Counted from the first letter of the stretch, positions 19,539 through 26,814 are shown. The stretch: 64,000 bases of DNA from Allomesorhizobium camelthorni (GCF_011045125.1 NZ_JAAKZF010000020.1:18702-82701), one strand, 5' to 3'. Notes: generated by a model not told the origin, from the letters alone. Made by a program: numbers and translations.

Positions 19539-19742
19539 TTGAAGCCGGATGAAATCAGAAAACTCGACGCCTTCTTCAAACGGACATTCCAGAATCCGCA
19601 GATGCAGGTGAAGGCGCGCCCGCGCAAGGAAGACTCGGCCGAAGTCTATGTCGGCGAGGAGTTTCTCGGCATCGTCTTCAAGGACGAGGAAGACGGCGAC
19701 TACAATTTCTCGATGGCGATTCTCGACATCGATCTGGCCTGA
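19539..19742 (+). CDS. DUF3126 family protein
   Basis: A 67-residue acidic protein starting at TTG 19539 with GGGAGAA upstream. Its sequence (DEIRKLDAFFKRTFQNP, the VKARPRKEDSAEVYVGEEF core and the DYNFSMAILDIDL end) matches the DUF3126 family, widespread in alphaproteobacteria and of unknown function. It is convergent with the next gene, only 12 bp apart. Confidence 0.88.
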   Translation: MKPDEIRKLDAFFKRTFQNPQMQVKARPRKEDSAEVYVGEEFLGIVFKDEEDGDYNFSMAILDIDLA

Positions 19743-19754
19743 GTTCCGGGCCGC

Positions 19755-20486
19755 TTAGCGCCCGGTTTTCAGTATGCGGGACGTCTCGGCCAGCACAGCG
19801 GCGTCTAGCGCCCGCCAGTCGGCCAGCAGTTCCTTCGGAAAGCGGTAGGACAGGCTGAGATTTTCGCCGACCTGGACATCGCGCTCGCATGGCGCGAGCG
19901 ATTCTTCCGCACTTGGTCCGCTGAGGCAGCGGGCAACGAACGGGTGATCGCCCGGACGCTCGGCAACCGCCAGCACTTCGTTCAGATAGCCGGATTTTTC
20001 GGTGAAGCCGTAGAGCACGACGCCGCCGGGGCCGGGGGTGCCTGGCTTCGCGATCAGTGAACTGTATATCGGTGCGAAGCGGCCGCTCATGTCGCGCGAC
20101 ATCATGCGTTCCTCGAACGACAGGAAGATGATGCGCCTCGATCCGCCGGCATGGTTGAAGTCGTCGCGCGCGACGGTGCTGTAACCGCTCATCTCGGGCC
20201 AGCGCAGATAGAGGTCGAGCCGCGAGGCGATGCCGTCGCGCCGCGACCGTTCGAAGCGGATGGCGTTCGCCGGAACGGCGATGACATCATTGCCGATGAC
20301 GATCTCGTGCAGCGTCTTGTCGTCGGTGTGGCCGGCCATTGCGATGGAGCGGCCGAACCATTTGCCGCCTGCGCTGATTGCGGCCGATAGCGCGGCGAGC
20401 AGCGCAAAGGCGCAAAACACCTTGAACATCAGAGACGAATCGACCGTCCTGATCTCGGGTCCATCGGCAGCTACAGGCTGGTTCAT
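19755..20486 (-). CDS. Hypothetical membrane-anchored protein
   Basis: About 243 residues from the ATG at 20484-20486. One N-terminal hydrophobic segment (MFKVFCAFALLAALSAAIS) follows a short cytoplasmic tail, and the rest is a soluble, probably periplasmic domain containing RFERSRRDGIASRLDLYLRWPEM and two cysteines (ARCLSG, APCERD). I do not recognise the family. In-frame ATGs at 20534 and 20579 would lengthen the tail, and none has a strong ribosome site. It is divergent from the gamma carbonic anhydrase gene. Confidence 0.7.
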   Translation of the reverse strand: MNQPVAADGPEIRTVDSSLMFKVFCAFALLAALSAAISAGGKWFGRSIAMAGHTDDKTLHEIVIGNDVIAVPANAIRFERSRRDGIASRLDLYLRWPEMSGYSTVARDDFNHAGGSRRIIFLSFEERMMSRDMSGRFAPIYSSLIAKPGTPGPGGVVLYGFTEKSGYLNEVLAVAERPGDHPFVARCLSGPSAEESLAPCERDVQVGENLSLSYRFPKELLADWRALDAAVLAETSRILKTGR

Positions 20487-20620
20487 CAAGAGTGTTCCGC
20501 AGGTTCCATGCAGTCCAGACCATGCGGCTTTCATGGTAAACGGCGGGTAAAGACAGGCTCGCTGCCTTGCGCCAGGCATGGTGCTCCATCTAGATTCGAC
20601 AACAACGCTAGGGAGAGACT

Positions 20621-21148
20621 ATGCCGCTTTACGCAATCGACGGAACCGCCCCGCAATTCGAGGATGAGAGCAGCAACTGGATCGCGCCGGACGCGACTTT
20701 GATCGGAAATGTCCAGCTAGGCCGCGATGTCGGCGTCTGGTTCGGGGCGGTGATCCGCGGCGACAATGAAGCGATTGTCATCGGCGCCCGGTCGAATGTG
20801 CAGGAGCACGTAGTCATGCATACCGATCCGGGTTTTCCGCTGACGGTGGGCGAGGGCTGCACAATCGGCCATGGCGCCATCCTGCATGGCTGCACCATTG
20901 GCGACAACAGCCTGGTGGGCATGGGCGCAATCGTGCTGAACGGAGCGCGCATCGGCAAGAACTGCCTGGTCGGCGCCGGAGCGCTGGTGACCGAGGGCAA
21001 GGAATTCCCGGACAATTCGCTGATCGTAGGCTCGCCGGCCACGGCGGTCAGGATGCTCGACCAGGATGCAGCCGGACGGCTGCGCGCTTCGGCCGAGCAC
21101 TATGTCGGCAATGGCCGGCGCTTCAAGGCAGGCCTTTCAAAACTCTGA
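20621..21148 (+). CDS. Gamma-class carbonic anhydrase-like protein (YrdA/PaaY family)
   Basis: A 175-residue left-handed beta-helix protein with hexapeptide repeats. Metal-site histidines His67, His84 and His89 lie in EHVVMHTD and CTIGHGAILHGC, and the RGDNEAI loop of this family is present. Members bind zinc; some are carbonic anhydrases and others act on CoA-linked substrates, so the activity is uncertain. The chain ends at a C-terminal helix as in YrdA. A GGGAGAG ribosome site precedes the ATG. Confidence 0.9.
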   Translation: MPLYAIDGTAPQFEDESSNWIAPDATLIGNVQLGRDVGVWFGAVIRGDNEAIVIGARSNVQEHVVMHTDPGFPLTVGEGCTIGHGAILHGCTIGDNSLVGMGAIVLNGARIGKNCLVGAGALVTEGKEFPDNSLIVGSPATAVRMLDQDAAGRLRASAEHYVGNGRRFKAGLSKL

Positions 21149-21162
21149 AACAGAAAAAAGGT

Positions 21163-21191
21163 GGAGCCGGCCCGGGGACTGGGCCGGCTCC
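21163..21191. terminator. Hairpin 1 between convergent genes
   Basis: Perfect 11-base arms, GGAGCCGGCCC (21163-21173) and GGGCCGGCTCC (21181-21191), with a 7-base loop. It lies right after the carbonic anhydrase gene. There is no T-tract on the plus strand, but AGAAAAAAGG precedes it, giving a CTTTTTTCT tract when read from the minus strand, so it may mainly stop minus-strand transcription. Confidence 0.65.
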
Positions 21192-21192
21192 T

Positions 21193-21236
21193 AAACCCGG
21201 TCGTGGGGACGGGGAGGTGGGGACTCGACCGGGTTT
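21193..21236. terminator. Hairpin 2 between convergent genes
   Basis: Perfect 11-base arms, AAACCCGGTCG (21193-21203) and CGACCGGGTTT (21226-21236), then TCGG. The loop is a G-rich 22-base stretch with several GG/GGGG runs. With hairpin 1 it forms a double termination block between convergent genes. Confidence 0.6.
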
Positions 21237-21250
21237 TCGGTGACCTTGCC

Positions 21251-21856
21251 TTAGCGCACGCTGGCGACCGCGTCGGCGCGGCCGTCATTGATCTGGACCC
21301 AGACGCCGGAGTTCCGCTCCGACTGGCGCTTCAGGAAGGTATATTCGGTATCGGACCAGGCGAGCACGCGCGGCTCGAGATTGTCGAGCACGAACTCGCC
21401 GCGGCTGGTGCGCATTGTGAGCACGGCATGGCCGGCGCCGCTCGGCTGGCGCACGACGGTCAGGAGAAGATCGCCGGCGGGCACGCCGAGCGCCATCAGT
21501 TGACGCCGCTTTTCGAGCGCATAGTCCTCGCAGTCGCCGATGCCGTCGGGATAGGACCAGACTTCTTCGCGGCCCCACATCTCCATGTCGGTGCGCGGCG
21601 TGACTATCGTATTGACGGCATTGTTGATCTCGACCATCGCCGCCCAAAGGGTGCGGGTGAGTTCGACAGGTGTTCCGCCCGACGATTTCAACCGGCATTC
21701 ATCCGGCTGGCGCTGGCAGAATTCGTAGTGGCCGACCGGCTGCGTGGTGCGGCCGCCCGTCGGCATGAAAGGCTGCGCAGCACTGGCTGCGCCAACCATG
21801 GCGGCAAGCCCTGCAATCACCGCCAACAGCAACGATGTCCCCGTCGTTCTTGTCAT
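21251..21856 (-). CDS. Transglutaminase-like cysteine protease (BTLCP family)
   Basis: A 201-residue exported protein. Signal peptide ~1-27 (TGTSLLLAVIAGLAAMVG, cleavage near SAAQP). The mature domain has the catalytic Cys in GIGDCEDYALEKR, His in GAGHAVLTMR and Asp in FVLDNLEPRVL, the triad of bacterial transglutaminase-like cysteine proteinases (PF06035). In pseudomonads the family member LapG cleaves an adhesin under c-di-GMP control; rhizobial paralogues are often of unknown target. No LapD partner is in the window. Confidence 0.9.
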   Translation of the reverse strand: MTRTTGTSLLLAVIAGLAAMVGAASAAQPFMPTGGRTTQPVGHYEFCQRQPDECRLKSSGGTPVELTRTLWAAMVEINNAVNTIVTPRTDMEMWGREEVWSYPDGIGDCEDYALEKRRQLMALGVPAGDLLLTVVRQPSGAGHAVLTMRTSRGEFVLDNLEPRVLAWSDTEYTFLKRQSERNSGVWVQINDGRADAVASVR

Positions 21857-22172
21857 TGTGGTATGTCCCCGTTTGAAGAGACAATGCCATAGGACGATTT
21901 ATTTGACGCAAAAGCGCGAAGTAGATGTTGAGTAAAAACCAGATCGAATTAATAGCACAAAGTAATAAAATTAAACTCGAACAATAACAAAATTCGATTC
22001 AAATTTGAATGAAAGCTGGCGCATCTCAGCCGGGGTTCGAACTCGATTCAATGAAGTGCACTGCTCTCGCGGCGGGATATTGGCCCCTGACGAGGCCCGA
22101 TTGGGACCACGCTTGACTAACTCATATCTCAATGGCTATACGTCAATCATAGCCAGCGGGTTATATATAAAG
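21857..22172. other. AT-rich intergenic region with a perfect palindrome
   Basis: 316 bp between divergent genes, visibly richer in A+T than its surroundings from about 21930 to 22012. It contains a perfect 14-bp palindrome ATTCAAATTTGAAT (21997-22010). Near the ArsR gene lies its promoter and dyad (22113-22154, listed separately). No coding sequence is supported. Confidence 0.6.
22113..22154 (+). promoter_or_regulatory. Promoter and dyad of ArsR module 2
   Basis: TTGACT (22113-22118), a 17-base spacer and CTATAC (22136-22141) form a sigma-70-like promoter. GGCTAT (22134-22139) and ATAGCC (22149-22154) form a dyad with a 9-base gap overlapping the -10 and start region, where a repressor would act. 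Confidence 0.6.
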
Positions 22173-22496
22173 ATGCCGAACGCTCACGATGTGCTCTTCA
22201 GAACGCTCGCCGATCCGACCCGGCGGGCGATCTTCGAGCGATTGTGCCGTGAGGGCGAGCAGACGGTCGGGGCGCTGACGGCTCAGGCCGGGGTCTCGCA
22301 ACCGGCCGTCTCAAAGCATCTTGGAGTCCTGAAGCAGGCCGGACTGGTACGCGACCGCCACGAAGGCCGCCAGACGCACTACAGCGCCCAGCTCGGCGCG
22401 CTTGCCCCGCTGATCGACTGGACAAGCCAGATGGCCGGATTCTGGGAGAGCCGGTTCGACGATCTCGAAGACCTGCTCAAAAGGATGGACCAATGA
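22173..22496 (+). CDS. ArsR/SmtB-type HTH regulator (module 2)
   Basis: A 107-residue winged-helix protein, compact and of normal family length: DVLFRTLADPTRRAIFERL, the recognition region GALTAQAGVSQPAVSKHLGVLKQ (in two parts of one helix-turn-helix), then RHEGRQTHYSAQLGALAPL. There is no metal-binding cysteine motif. Its stop overlaps the start of the AHSA1 gene (ATGA), so the pair is translationally coupled. The frame is open upstream to 22005, but that segment is non-coding in character. Confidence 0.9.
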   Translation: MPNAHDVLFRTLADPTRRAIFERLCREGEQTVGALTAQAGVSQPAVSKHLGVLKQAGLVRDRHEGRQTHYSAQLGALAPLIDWTSQMAGFWESRFDDLEDLLKRMDQ

Positions 22497-22924
22497 ACCA
22501 AACGTCGAGCGAAACGCGCTCCGTCGTCATCGAACGGAAGATACCTCATCCGCCGGAAAAGATCTGGCGCGCGCTCACGCAACCGCACCTGATCGAGGAG
22601 TGGCTTATGAAGAACGATTTCAGGCCAGCCGTGGGCCATCGCTTCAATCTTCGCGGAGACTGGGGCGGCGTGCTGGACTGCGAGGTACTCGCCGTCGAGC
22701 CGTACAGAACGCTGTCCTACACTTGGAATTTTGCGCACGACGATGCGGCCTACAACCTGAAGAGTGTGGTGATCTTTACGCTCACCCCAACGAGCACGGG
22801 GACTCACCTGCGCATGGAGCAGTCGGGCTTCCGGCCGGATCAGAAGCAGGCCTACGGGGGCGCAAAAGCGGGTTGGCAGCAGTTCTTTGCGAAACTGGAA
22901 GAGGTCTTGGCGCGGACAGACTAA
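22493..22924 (+). CDS. AHSA1/SRPBCC domain protein (module 2)
   Basis: A 143-residue single AHSA1 domain: VIERKIPHPPEKIWRALTQP, then HLIEEWLMKNDFRP, GGVLDCEVLAVEPYRTLSYTW across the core strands, and a C-terminal helix GAKAGWQQFFAKLEEVL. It overlaps the ArsR stop by four bases, and a VOC gene follows 71 bp downstream. The ligand is unknown. Confidence 0.9.
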   Translation: MNQTSSETRSVVIERKIPHPPEKIWRALTQPHLIEEWLMKNDFRPAVGHRFNLRGDWGGVLDCEVLAVEPYRTLSYTWNFAHDDAAYNLKSVVIFTLTPTSTGTHLRMEQSGFRPDQKQAYGGAKAGWQQFFAKLEEVLARTD

Positions 22925-22995
22925 AGTCTGCGGCACAATTCAAGGCTAGACGCGCTGCAGAGCGGCATACTGCGACGTTACAACGGAGGCTACAA

Positions 22996-23391
22996 ATGAA
23001 GATCAAGTTGACCAGTGTGTATGTGGACGATCAGGACAAGGCTTTGCACTTCTACACCGACGTGCTGGGCTTCACCAAGAAGGCCGATTTCAGCAATGGG
23101 CCGTATCGCTGGCTGACCGTGGCCTCGCCCGACGACCCGGACGGAACCGAGCTGCAGCTGGCGCTCAACGACAACCCGGCGGCCAAGGCCTACCAGCAAG
23201 CCATGTTCCAGCAGGGGCAGCCCGCGATCATGGTCCATAGCGAGGATGTCGAGGCCGAATACGAGCGCATCAAGTCGCGCGGCGCCGAGTTCGCCATGCC
23301 GCCGACCGAGGTCATGCCCGGTGTGACCATCGCCCAGCTGAACGACATCTGCGGCAACCTGGTCCAGATCAACACGATTGCGCGCCGGTAA
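22996..23391 (+). CDS. VOC family protein (glyoxalase/bleomycin-resistance fold)
   Basis: A 131-residue VOC protein: KLTSVYVDDQDKALHFYTDVLGF, then WLTVASPDDPDGTELQL, a second strand set, and the end VTIAQLNDICGNLVQI. It has the two paired beta-alpha-beta modules of the family. ACGGAGG precedes the ATG. Candidate functions are resistance (metal- or thiol-conjugating) or a dioxygenase-like role; the motifs do not separate them. It probably belongs to the ArsR module 2 operon. Confidence 0.88.
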   Translation: MKIKLTSVYVDDQDKALHFYTDVLGFTKKADFSNGPYRWLTVASPDDPDGTELQLALNDNPAAKAYQQAMFQQGQPAIMVHSEDVEAEYERIKSRGAEFAMPPTEVMPGVTIAQLNDICGNLVQINTIARR

Positions 23392-23414
23392 GCGCGTCTA
23401 CGAAGGAGATATCG

Positions 23415-24041
23415 ATGAACTGGAACGTATGGATTCGACAGATTCACCGGTGGACGTCGATCGTCTTTACAGTGGCCGTCGTCGCCAATTTCGTCGCCAT
23501 GGGATTGGGCGAGCCTCCGGCCTGGATAGTCTACTCGCCGCTGCCGCCGCTCTTCCTGCAGTTGTTCACCGGACTGTACATGTTCGTGCTGCCCTATGCC
23601 GCGAAGTGGCGCGGCGGGCGACGTGCAGTCGCACAGGGTGAGTACGATGGCTGGCAAGAGGTCCGGGGCGCCGACAAAGGTGACGAAGAAAGCCGCCGCC
23701 AGGCCGGCCTCTGCAAAGCCGGTCCTCCTCTCAGGCGGCAACCCGCAGATTCCGAAGGGTTACGGCGACGCCCCCGTGCAGGCCTACATCGCGGCCATGC
23801 CGGGCTGGAAAAGCGACGTCGGGCGCCGCCTCGACGCGATTATCGAGCGTACCGTGCCCGGCGTGCGCAAGGCGGTCAAATGGAACTCGCCCTTCTACGG
23901 CGTCGAGGACGGCGTCTGGTTCCTGTCGTTCCACGTCTTCGCCCGCTACGTCAAAGTGACTTTCTTCCGCGGCACGTCGCTCAATCCTGTCCCGCCCGGC
24001 AAGTCCAAGCACCCGGAAGTGCGCTACCTCGACATTTATGA
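23415..24041 (+). CDS. Small two-helix membrane protein whose frame runs on over the next gene
   Basis: The first ~68 residues look real: an NWNVWIRQIHRWTSIVF start followed by two hydrophobic helices (WTSIVFTVAVVANFVAMGL and LFLQLFTGLYMFVLPYAA), with AAGGAGATATCG as ribosome site. After the basic GGRRAVAQG the frame stays open to 24041 without resemblance to a protein, overlapping the DUF1801 gene for ~395 bases. A stop in the neighbouring frame at 23639-23641 would end a ~75-residue protein if one base had been lost nearby. The real product may therefore be just 23415 to about 23641. Function unknown. Confidence 0.55.
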   Translation: MNWNVWIRQIHRWTSIVFTVAVVANFVAMGLGEPPAWIVYSPLPPLFLQLFTGLYMFVLPYAAKWRGGRRAVAQGEYDGWQEVRGADKGDEESRRQAGLCKAGPPLRRQPADSEGLRRRPRAGLHRGHAGLEKRRRAPPRRDYRAYRARRAQGGQMELALLRRRGRRLVPVVPRLRPLRQSDFLPRHVAQSCPARQVQAPGSALPRHL

Positions 24042-24114
24042 GGACCAGCTTGACGAAACCCAGTTCGCCGATTGGGTGAAGCAAGCCGCCGCGTTGCCCG
24101 GCGAGCGGCTGTGA
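23647..24114 (+). CDS. DUF1801 family protein
   Basis: A 155-residue protein with a lysine/alanine-rich tail at the N-terminus, then the DUF1801 core: VQAYIAAMPGWKSDVGRRLDAI, VPGVRKAVKWNSPFYGV and the FARYVKVTFFRGTSLNP strands, typical of the family. It starts at ATG 23647 with AGGGTGAG upstream. DUF1801 proteins are small, soluble and of unknown function, often found beside AHSA1, VOC and ArsR genes as here. A second, longer-diverged copy lies at 26857. Confidence 0.85.
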   Translation: MAGKRSGAPTKVTKKAAARPASAKPVLLSGGNPQIPKGYGDAPVQAYIAAMPGWKSDVGRRLDAIIERTVPGVRKAVKWNSPFYGVEDGVWFLSFHVFARYVKVTFFRGTSLNPVPPGKSKHPEVRYLDIYEDQLDETQFADWVKQAAALPGERL

Positions 24115-24161
24115 GATGTATCTCGAAATTACCCAAGGCGTCATAAGCGTGATCGCAAACT

Positions 24162-24968
24162 TCAGCGCTCTTTGGCCATCCGATCGGCGTAGCGCTGCAG
24201 GTAGAGCGGCCAGCCCTGATCGGCGGCCACGCCGTCGCGGACGCTTTGCCAGCCCTCGCCATGGCGATCGAGATTGCGGTGCTCGATCTCGACCCGCGTG
24301 CGTTGCGGGGTTTCGGCGATGAAGCGTACTTCCCACTCGCTCGTTTTCTGCGGGTCGTCCTCGATCTGCCATCGCGGGCTGATGTCCCAGCTCAGCAGCA
24401 CCCGGCTGGGCGGCTCGTAGGCCAGCACCCGCGCCCAGCGGCATACGCTCCCGTCAACCCCGCGGTCGTAGAGAAAACCGCCGACCTTCGGCTCGAATAC
24501 GGTCTCGGCGATCTCGACCTTGAGCAAATTGTGCTCGGACGGCTTGAAGCTGCCGAAGTCCTCGGTGAAGACCTTGAATGCGCGCGAGATCGGCGCTTCG
24601 ACGACGATCGACGTACGCACGGACGTATCTGCTGCTTGGATGCTCATCGGATCTCCTTTCGTCGGTTGCTCGACGACCGTCTTGTAGGCCGCGAGCGTCT
24701 TGGTCCAGAAACGGTCGAGTTCAGCCCGAAGCGCTGCCAGCCCGTCGGGGTCGACCTGATATATGCGCTGCTTGCCGGCTCGTTTGTCGACGACGAGGCC
24801 GGCGTCCTTCAGCACCTTCAGATGCTGGGAGACCGCCGGCCGGCTGACGGGCAGGTCACTGGCCAGCTCGCCGACCGCGCTGGGCTGCTCGATCACCCGC
24901 TCGAAGATCGCCCGCCGGGTCGGATCGGCCAGTGCCGCCCAGCCATTCGTTGAGTAAGTCGTCATCAT
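24162..24968 (-). CDS. ArsR HTH domain fused to AHSA1/SRPBCC domain (module 3)
   Basis: A 268-residue single reading frame with two domains. Residues 1-104 are an ArsR winged helix (GWAALADPTRRAIFERV, SRPAVSQHLKVLKDAGLVV) ending in a helix typical of ArsR C-termini. Residues ~108-268 are an AHSA1 domain (IVVEAPISRAFKVFTEDFG, LAYEPPSRVLLSWDI, ending GWPLYLQRYADRM). Elsewhere these are two adjacent genes. At the junction the DNA keeps AAAGGAGAT six bases before an in-frame ATG (24645-24647), so a free AHSA1 protein of 161 residues may also be made. The gene runs against the DUF1801 gene (convergent). Confidence 0.85.
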   Translation of the reverse strand: MMTTYSTNGWAALADPTRRAIFERVIEQPSAVGELASDLPVSRPAVSQHLKVLKDAGLVVDKRAGKQRIYQVDPDGLAALRAELDRFWTKTLAAYKTVVEQPTKGDPMSIQAADTSVRTSIVVEAPISRAFKVFTEDFGSFKPSEHNLLKVEIAETVFEPKVGGFLYDRGVDGSVCRWARVLAYEPPSRVLLSWDISPRWQIEDDPQKTSEWEVRFIAETPQRTRVEIEHRNLDRHGEGWQSVRDGVAADQGWPLYLQRYADRMAKER

Positions 24969-24970
24969 TA

Positions 24971-25006
24971 ACGCGTAAGTATATCCTTACGCGTACTTGA
25001 AGTCAA
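24971..25006 (-). promoter_or_regulatory. Promoter and palindromic operator of ArsR module 3
   Basis: On the minus strand, TTGACT (complement of 25001-25006), a 17-base spacer and TATACT (complement of 24978-24983) form a near-consensus sigma-70 promoter. A palindrome ACGCGTAAG (24971-24979) with CTTACGCGT (24986-24994) covers the -10 and the spacer, a strong operator candidate for autorepression of the ArsR-AHSA1 gene. Confidence 0.75.
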
Positions 25007-25041
25007 CCCGGTCCATTCGGCTGCTGAACCGGTCGCCGTCG

Positions 25042-25932
25042 TTACCCAAGGGCGTCTGCAAGCACCTGGTTCAAGCGGGCGAACGCGGCCGACTCGTCCG
25101 GCGCATGGGCCGGATTGATCTCCGTGATGGTCAAGCAGCGCCATTGGGGCAGGGCGGTCAACTGCTTCAGGGCGAAGGCGGCTTGCTCCAGTTTGAGACC
25201 GTCGCAGCGGCGCACATTCTCGGCGATCGGAAAATCGATGAAAGAAAGTACGTCGACGTCGAAGTGAATGAGCACACAGTCAAAGCGCGCCGCCCACTCG
25301 GCCGCACGCGCTGCTGCAGCCTCGATGTCGCTCAAGGCTTCCTCACGCGATATGACCTCGATCGCGTGATCCCTGATAGCGGCGGCTTCCGGCGGAGTGA
25401 TATTCTCGACGGCGAAATAGAGGAGCTGCCGAGGCGCAAGCATTGGACGGGTCGGGCCGAGCCCGGCGAGCGAAGGCTCGCATCCGGGAAGGTCGAGCAG
25501 ATGAGCAACGCCAGTCCAGTCCAGCGCGCCGTCGCTCGTGTCAGGCGTGTTGAGATCGGCGTCGAGGTCCATGTAGACGAGCCCGATCCGTGCGCCGGCC
25601 GCATTCGCTCCGGCGACCGTTCCCAACTCCACGGTGCAATCGCCGCCAAGGACAAGCACGTCTTCCTCCGCTGAGATCGCCGTCGCCACGTGGCTTGCGA
25701 CCAGGTCGCAGGCGTGGCGCACGGCCTCCAGATTCATGGCCTGCAGCCGCGAAATATCCGGTCGCCATCGGAAGGATGCAACATCGCCATGATCCCTGAC
25801 GGTTCTGCCTCGGCTCGCCAGCGCCTCTGCAAGCCCATCTCGCCGAAAGGCAGCGGGAGCTTGTTCCTGCCCCGGCGAATAGGCGCCGGCGCTTGTGGCG
25901 GCGCCGATGATGTTCAACAAACGCTTCGTCAA
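25042..25932 (-). CDS. Arginase/ureohydrolase-fold protein with altered metal ligands
   Basis: A 296-residue protein of the ureohydrolase fold: an N-terminal substrate-loop region, GGDCT at 96-100, DLDAD at 122-126 and HFDVDV around 223-228. Arginases, agmatinases and formiminoglutamases carry GGDHS, DAHxD and DxDxxDP. Here the His of GGDH is Cys99 and the His of DAHxD is Asp124; the remaining aspartates are present. A usual two-manganese site is therefore altered, so arginase activity cannot be assumed. It may act on another guanidino or amide substrate, or be inactive. Confidence 0.8.
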   Translation of the reverse strand: MTKRLLNIIGAATSAGAYSPGQEQAPAAFRRDGLAEALASRGRTVRDHGDVASFRWRPDISRLQAMNLEAVRHACDLVASHVATAISAEEDVLVLGGDCTVELGTVAGANAAGARIGLVYMDLDADLNTPDTSDGALDWTGVAHLLDLPGCEPSLAGLGPTRPMLAPRQLLYFAVENITPPEAAAIRDHAIEVISREEALSDIEAAAARAAEWAARFDCVLIHFDVDVLSFIDFPIAENVRRCDGLKLEQAAFALKQLTALPQWRCLTITEINPAHAPDESAAFARLNQVLADALG

Positions 25933-26133
25933 CCCGATGCTTCTAGCTCGTACGATCTCAGTTGCAAAACTGTCGAGAGGGAGAAGGGTTTCTCAGCGGC
26001 ATAGAGAATTTGCGGCCCGGGAGCGGTGCGAGGTTCGAGTGCAATCAGGCGCGATTTACGGGAGCGCCAAGAGCGGACGTTGCCTGGCGCAACAGAAAGA
26101 GTCGATAATAGCGCGAAGATCGAGGATCAAACT

Positions 26134-26814
26134 GTGCCCGAACCGTACGATATAGTCGACCCAAGGCCCGTCGCAGCCTTGGCCAAATACACCTACTTCC
26201 TCCCGACACCGGCGCGCCTTGATGCCATCGGCAAGGGTGATCTTGTGAAAGTCACCATTCGCGCAGTTCCTCCGAGCGCCAAGTGGGATGCCGAAAGAAT
26301 GTGGATTAAGGTTTCGTCGGCGGGGCTGGACTGGCTGGAGGGGACACTTGAATCGCAGCCGGACGACATGCCCGGGCTGACTCGACGTGCGATTATCCGC
26401 GCGCCTCGAACGCACGTCATCGACGTCGCCTTTGAAAACTCAGACAAAGAAGCGACCATTCCTTTGGAGCAAAAACGAGAGTTCTGGGAACGGTGCTGGG
26501 TTGATCAAGCGGTTCTCGATGGCGACTTGCCCGTTCAATATATCTATCGAGAAGAGCCCAACTCCATGCAGGAGCGTGACCAATTCCCAGACAGTGGGTG
26601 GCGCGTACGGGGAGATATGCGCGGCGTCACGGAGGAGGAAAAGCTAGCAGAGCGCAAGATCGCGTATGTCGCCCTAGGAGCGGTGCTCAACAAAGATGAT
26701 TCCTGGGTGCATCTCGTCGATGAGCCAATTGGCGTGGCATACGAGAAAAACTTCGAGGAAGGCGTGTTCGTGCGACAACCCGACTTACCAGGCGATCGGC
26801 CTGGTTCGGTGTAG
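26134..26814 (+). CDS. DUF2314-Imm33 (DUF2185) immunity-like protein
   Basis: A 226-residue protein from GTG 26134, with GAGGA upstream. The N-terminal part has GDLVKVTIRAVPPSAKW and ERMWIKVSSAGLDWLEG, features of the DUF2314 family. The C-terminal part has VQYIYREEP, then DSGWRVRGD and a DSWVHLVDEPIG end, resembling Imm33/DUF2185. Both families are immunity-type domains that neutralise polymorphic toxins or lie near such loci. No toxin gene is in the window. The segment reads less G+C-rich than neighbours, which suggests transfer. The fold assignment is from motif memory and moderately certain. Confidence 0.6.
   Translation: MPEPYDIVDPRPVAALAKYTYFLPTPARLDAIGKGDLVKVTIRAVPPSAKWDAERMWIKVSSAGLDWLEGTLESQPDDMPGLTRRAIIRAPRTHVIDVAFENSDKEATIPLEQKREFWERCWVDQAVLDGDLPVQYIYREEPNSMQERDQFPDSGWRVRGDMRGVTEEEKLAERKIAYVALGAVLNKDDSWVHLVDEPIGVAYEKNFEEGVFVRQPDLPGDRPGSV

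Noticed and set aside
22028..22062. GGGGTTCGAACTCGATTC near 22031 resembles a tRNA T-arm
   Set aside because: The bases around it do not form a T-stem or any acceptor, D- or anticodon arm. It is just a short chance match.
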